Assembly (NCBI RefSeq): GCF_020782875.1
Contig: NZ_JAJGBN010000001.1
Span: forward strand, 806,001-870,000
Reading direction: 5' to 3'
DNA: 64,000 nucleotides
Origin: Allomuricauda sp. M10
GTDB taxonomy: Bacteria > Bacteroidota > Bacteroidia > Flavobacteriales > Flavobacteriaceae
Position 1 is the stretch's first letter; each line of letters starts with the position of its first letter. Positions 63,926 to 64,000 of this stretch are shown here, piece after piece. Made by a program: the position numbers and the translations under genes. The notes beneath the pieces are model-generated. The model saw nothing but the letters and a program-made list of their open reading frames with translations, had not been told where the DNA came from and made no database searches.

Positions 63926-64000
63926 ATGAAAAATTTCTTCTTTTTATTGTGCGCCTACTTCTTTTCAACAGCAATGTTCTCCCAGGCGGGGCACATTATG
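63926..64000 (+). CDS. Exported protein, N-terminal fragment
   Basis: Only 25 codons are inside the window: MKNFFFLLCAYFFSTAMFSQ, a clear signal peptide with a cleavage site after FSQ, then AGHIM. The AGHIM start of the mature part recalls Bacteroidota outer-membrane proteins whose N-terminus reads GHxMQGVG; this cannot be settled. The remainder lies beyond 64000. Confidence 0.7.
   Translation, partial: MKNFFFLLCAYFFSTAMFSQAGHIM

Overview
The window reads as chromosomal DNA of a marine-type member of the Flavobacteriaceae (Bacteroidota). The grounds are a DUF4835/PorD-like protein next to recN, a PorP/SprF-type secretion protein, many lipoproteins with a short LxxSC-like lipobox, promoter -7 boxes of the form TANNTTTG, few Shine-Dalgarno sites, bacilliredoxin YtxJ and TPR histidine kinases. 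Several proteins resemble those of Muricauda/Allomuricauda, but the genus cannot be proven from here. I see no rRNA, tRNA, CRISPR array, insertion sequence or prophage. It looks like core chromosome with short repeats between genes.

Layout. 0-8.5 kb (plus): porD-like tail, recN, a repeat-rich gap, fabI, the packed trio glycosyltransferase / YbbR-like / coaE, then an RprX/RprY-type histidine kinase and response regulator. 8.5-16.2 kb (minus): a six-gene overlapping operon (DUF1015, YggS, exonuclease-GIY-YIG fusion, voltage-gated cation channel, miaA, gluconokinase), a REP-like element, 3-hydroxyacyl-CoA dehydrogenase and a Gfo/Idh oxidoreductase. 16.3-20.8 kb: pcm, smpB, a lipoprotein, a periplasmic histidine phosphatase, PorP/SprF with a SPOR-like tail, and TetR. 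21-28.4 kb: dipeptidase-RidA-GntP operon, clpB, ytxJ and a conserved lipoprotein. 28.7-35 kb: glyA, then a minus-strand signalling cassette of an unknown protein, NarL-type regulator, TPR histidine kinase, two very small exported or membrane proteins, and a LytTR regulator with a degenerate receiver. 35.4-38.5 kb: thioesterase, glutaminyl cyclase, the SRP 4.5S RNA gene (ffs), a short-chain dehydrogenase and transaldolase-like aldolase.

38.6-49.3 kb: a TlpA-like protein without cysteines, YbiT-type ABC-F ATPase, a membrane protein, fasciclin protein, pheT, a genuine TlpA-like thioredoxin lipoprotein, leuB and a short leuA. 49.5-57.1 kb: a helical-repeat protein, an RluA-type synthase, an S23 four-helix bundle protein, panB, an NTF2-like protein, L-serine dehydratase and dnaK. 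57.1-64 kb: an orphan NarL-type regulator with Glu at the phosphoacceptor position, a long non-coding stretch full of inverted repeats, a PD40 propeller protein, a K+/H+ antiporter, small hypothetical proteins, a DUF4421 outer-membrane protein, DoxX and the start of another exported protein.

Most genes are housekeeping. The least explained parts are (i) the 29.9-35.0 kb signalling cassette, whose two flanking genes share a 19-bp upstream element, (ii) the 57.9-58.5 kb non-coding region with at least five inverted repeats, (iii) an inverted repeat CTGACA-N3-TGTCAG shared by dnaK and, less well, clpB, and (iv) the REP-like elements and 123-bp tandem repeat. I did not find one self-contained new defence or mobile system.
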